Assembly: GCA_029252325.1 (NCBI GenBank)
Contig: JAQXBQ010000044.1
Span: forward strand, 1 to 32,054
DNA: 32,054 nucleotides
Direction of reading: 5' to 3'
Source of the DNA: Akkermansiaceae bacterium
GTDB taxonomy: Bacteria > Verrucomicrobiota > Verrucomicrobiia > Verrucomicrobiales > Akkermansiaceae
Below are positions 31,508 to 32,054 of this stretch, piece after piece; the stretch's first letter is position 1; every line of letters begins with the position of its first letter. A program made the translations under genes and the position numbers. Below the pieces are notes generated by a model. That model saw nothing but the letters and a program-made list of their open reading frames with translations. It did no database searches and was not told the DNA's origin.

Positions 31508-31556
31508 GAGCAGTAAATTTGATAAGGCCTGAGCTTATCGGTCTAACGTGATGTTA

Positions 31557-32036
31557 TCATGATTGCCATAGTTCTTGATAAGATACTTCCATGGCAATGA
31601 GCTTGCCGTTTAAAAAGCGAATACGTCTGCTTAGTTCGCCGACCAAAGCGACGAGGATATGTTCGCCTACCTCAGGATAGGTTTGAACGAAGGCTTCAAA
31701 ATCTCGCCGAGTTGCCTTCCAAACCTGTGAGAAAGCTTGGGATGTTACCGATGCACTGGCTGTGCCTGGGTCAAAAAGGTTGATCTCGCCAATACTCTCA
31801 CCCGTTCCGATGCGGGCAATGAGCGTGTGCTTGTTATCTTTGTCGGTGTGAACATGAAGTAGACCAGAAATAACCAGATAAAGCGCGTCTTGTTGTTTGC
31901 CTTCTTCGATGAGCAGTTGGCCTTCATGAACGGGAATAAATTCGCCGTAGCTGCTCAGAGCAATACGATCATCTTCTGAGACGCCTTTGAGAAGTCCAGA
32001 TGCAGGAAGGAGAGGGGAGTTGAATTCTTCGCTCAT
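31557..32036 (-). CDS. Stand-alone cyclic nucleotide-binding-fold protein
   Basis: 159 aa consisting of one Crp-like beta-roll (VHEGQLLIEEGKQQDALYLVISGLLHVHTD...LIARIGTGESIGEINLFDPGTASASV) and a C-terminal helix (EVGEHILVALVGELSRRIRFLN). There is no helix-turn-helix domain, so it is not a Crp/Fnr transcription factor. In the phosphate-binding cassette GESIGEINL...TASASV the Arg that normally contacts the cyclic phosphate (PRxAxV) is absent, so cAMP or cGMP binding is doubtful. It probably acts through protein contacts; partner unknown. The ATG start lies just inside the window edge. Confidence 0.8.
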   Translation of the reverse strand: MSEEFNSPLLPASGLLKGVSEDDRIALSSYGEFIPVHEGQLLIEEGKQQDALYLVISGLLHVHTDKDNKHTLIARIGTGESIGEINLFDPGTASASVTSQAFSQVWKATRRDFEAFVQTYPEVGEHILVALVGELSRRIRFLNGKLIAMEVSYQELWQS

Positions 32037-32054
32037 AATAATTATTAAGGTTAT

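Overview
The window looks like a chromosomal segment of a Verrucomicrobiota bacterium. This is inferred from gene content: an rpoBC pair, a divergent FtsZ ending in DIPPFLRNK, a large HEAT/TPR secretory protein, DUF2288 and DUF3307 proteins, and AT-rich non-Shine-Dalgarno leaders before highly expressed genes. No 16S gene is present, so the phylum is an inference. Nothing suggests a prophage or genomic island; most of it is housekeeping sequence.

Layout. (1) 1-7.8 kb, plus strand: the 3' part of rpoB and all of rpoC, closed by a strong intrinsic terminator. (2) 7.86-13.8 kb, minus strand, transcribed from right to left: a RelE-like protein, a membrane TPR protein, a ComEC/Rec2-family protein with an eroded metallo-beta-lactamase domain, a LolC/E-type permease and a DEDDy 3'-5' exonuclease. 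(3) 13.86-20.9 kb, plus strand: a lipoprotein alpha/beta hydrolase, a 920-aa HEAT/TPR protein, a YugP-type protein that has lost its zinc site, ftsZ, and a membrane-anchored protein of unknown function. (4) 20.9-23.2 kb, minus strand: a lipoprotein and PolX (polymerase X plus PHP). (5) 23.3-25.45 kb: a tRNA/repeat island with tRNA-Met, a truncated GIY-YIG ORF, tRNA-Ser, fabD and tRNA-Asp. (6) 25.5-27.6 kb, minus strand: a DEAD-box helicase and a DUF2288 protein. (7) 27.8-31.0 kb, plus strand: gap, pgk and tpiA with a good promoter and terminators. (8) 31.1-32.0 kb, minus strand: a lone cyclic-nucleotide-binding domain protein and a DUF3307 membrane protein.

The most unusual item is in region 5. 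tRNA-Ser(TGA) and tRNA-Asp(GTC) are each followed by a related element of about 200 bp. Each element has a 17-18 bp hairpin whose 5' arm contains the tRNA's own GCCA end, then a divergent middle, then a 66-bp core (64/66 identical between the two), and finally a second copy of the host tRNA's 3' end that starts in the T-loop. This is the architecture of an element integrated in a tRNA 3' end, but it is far too small for an integrase. The hairpin arms differ in sequence yet stay complementary, and both keep a G-U pair only in the tRNA-sense transcript. A truncated GIY-YIG nuclease ORF lies 14 nt after the neighbouring tRNA-Met and could be a relic of the mobilising enzyme. The two elements are inverted relative to each other and bracket tRNA-Ser, fabD and tRNA-Asp.

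Other points worth attention are the FtsZ T7 loop lacking its first aspartate, the dead YugP-like protein upstream of ftsZ, the ComEC-like protein missing metal ligands, paired hairpins before comEC, and a dyad overlapping the gap promoter.
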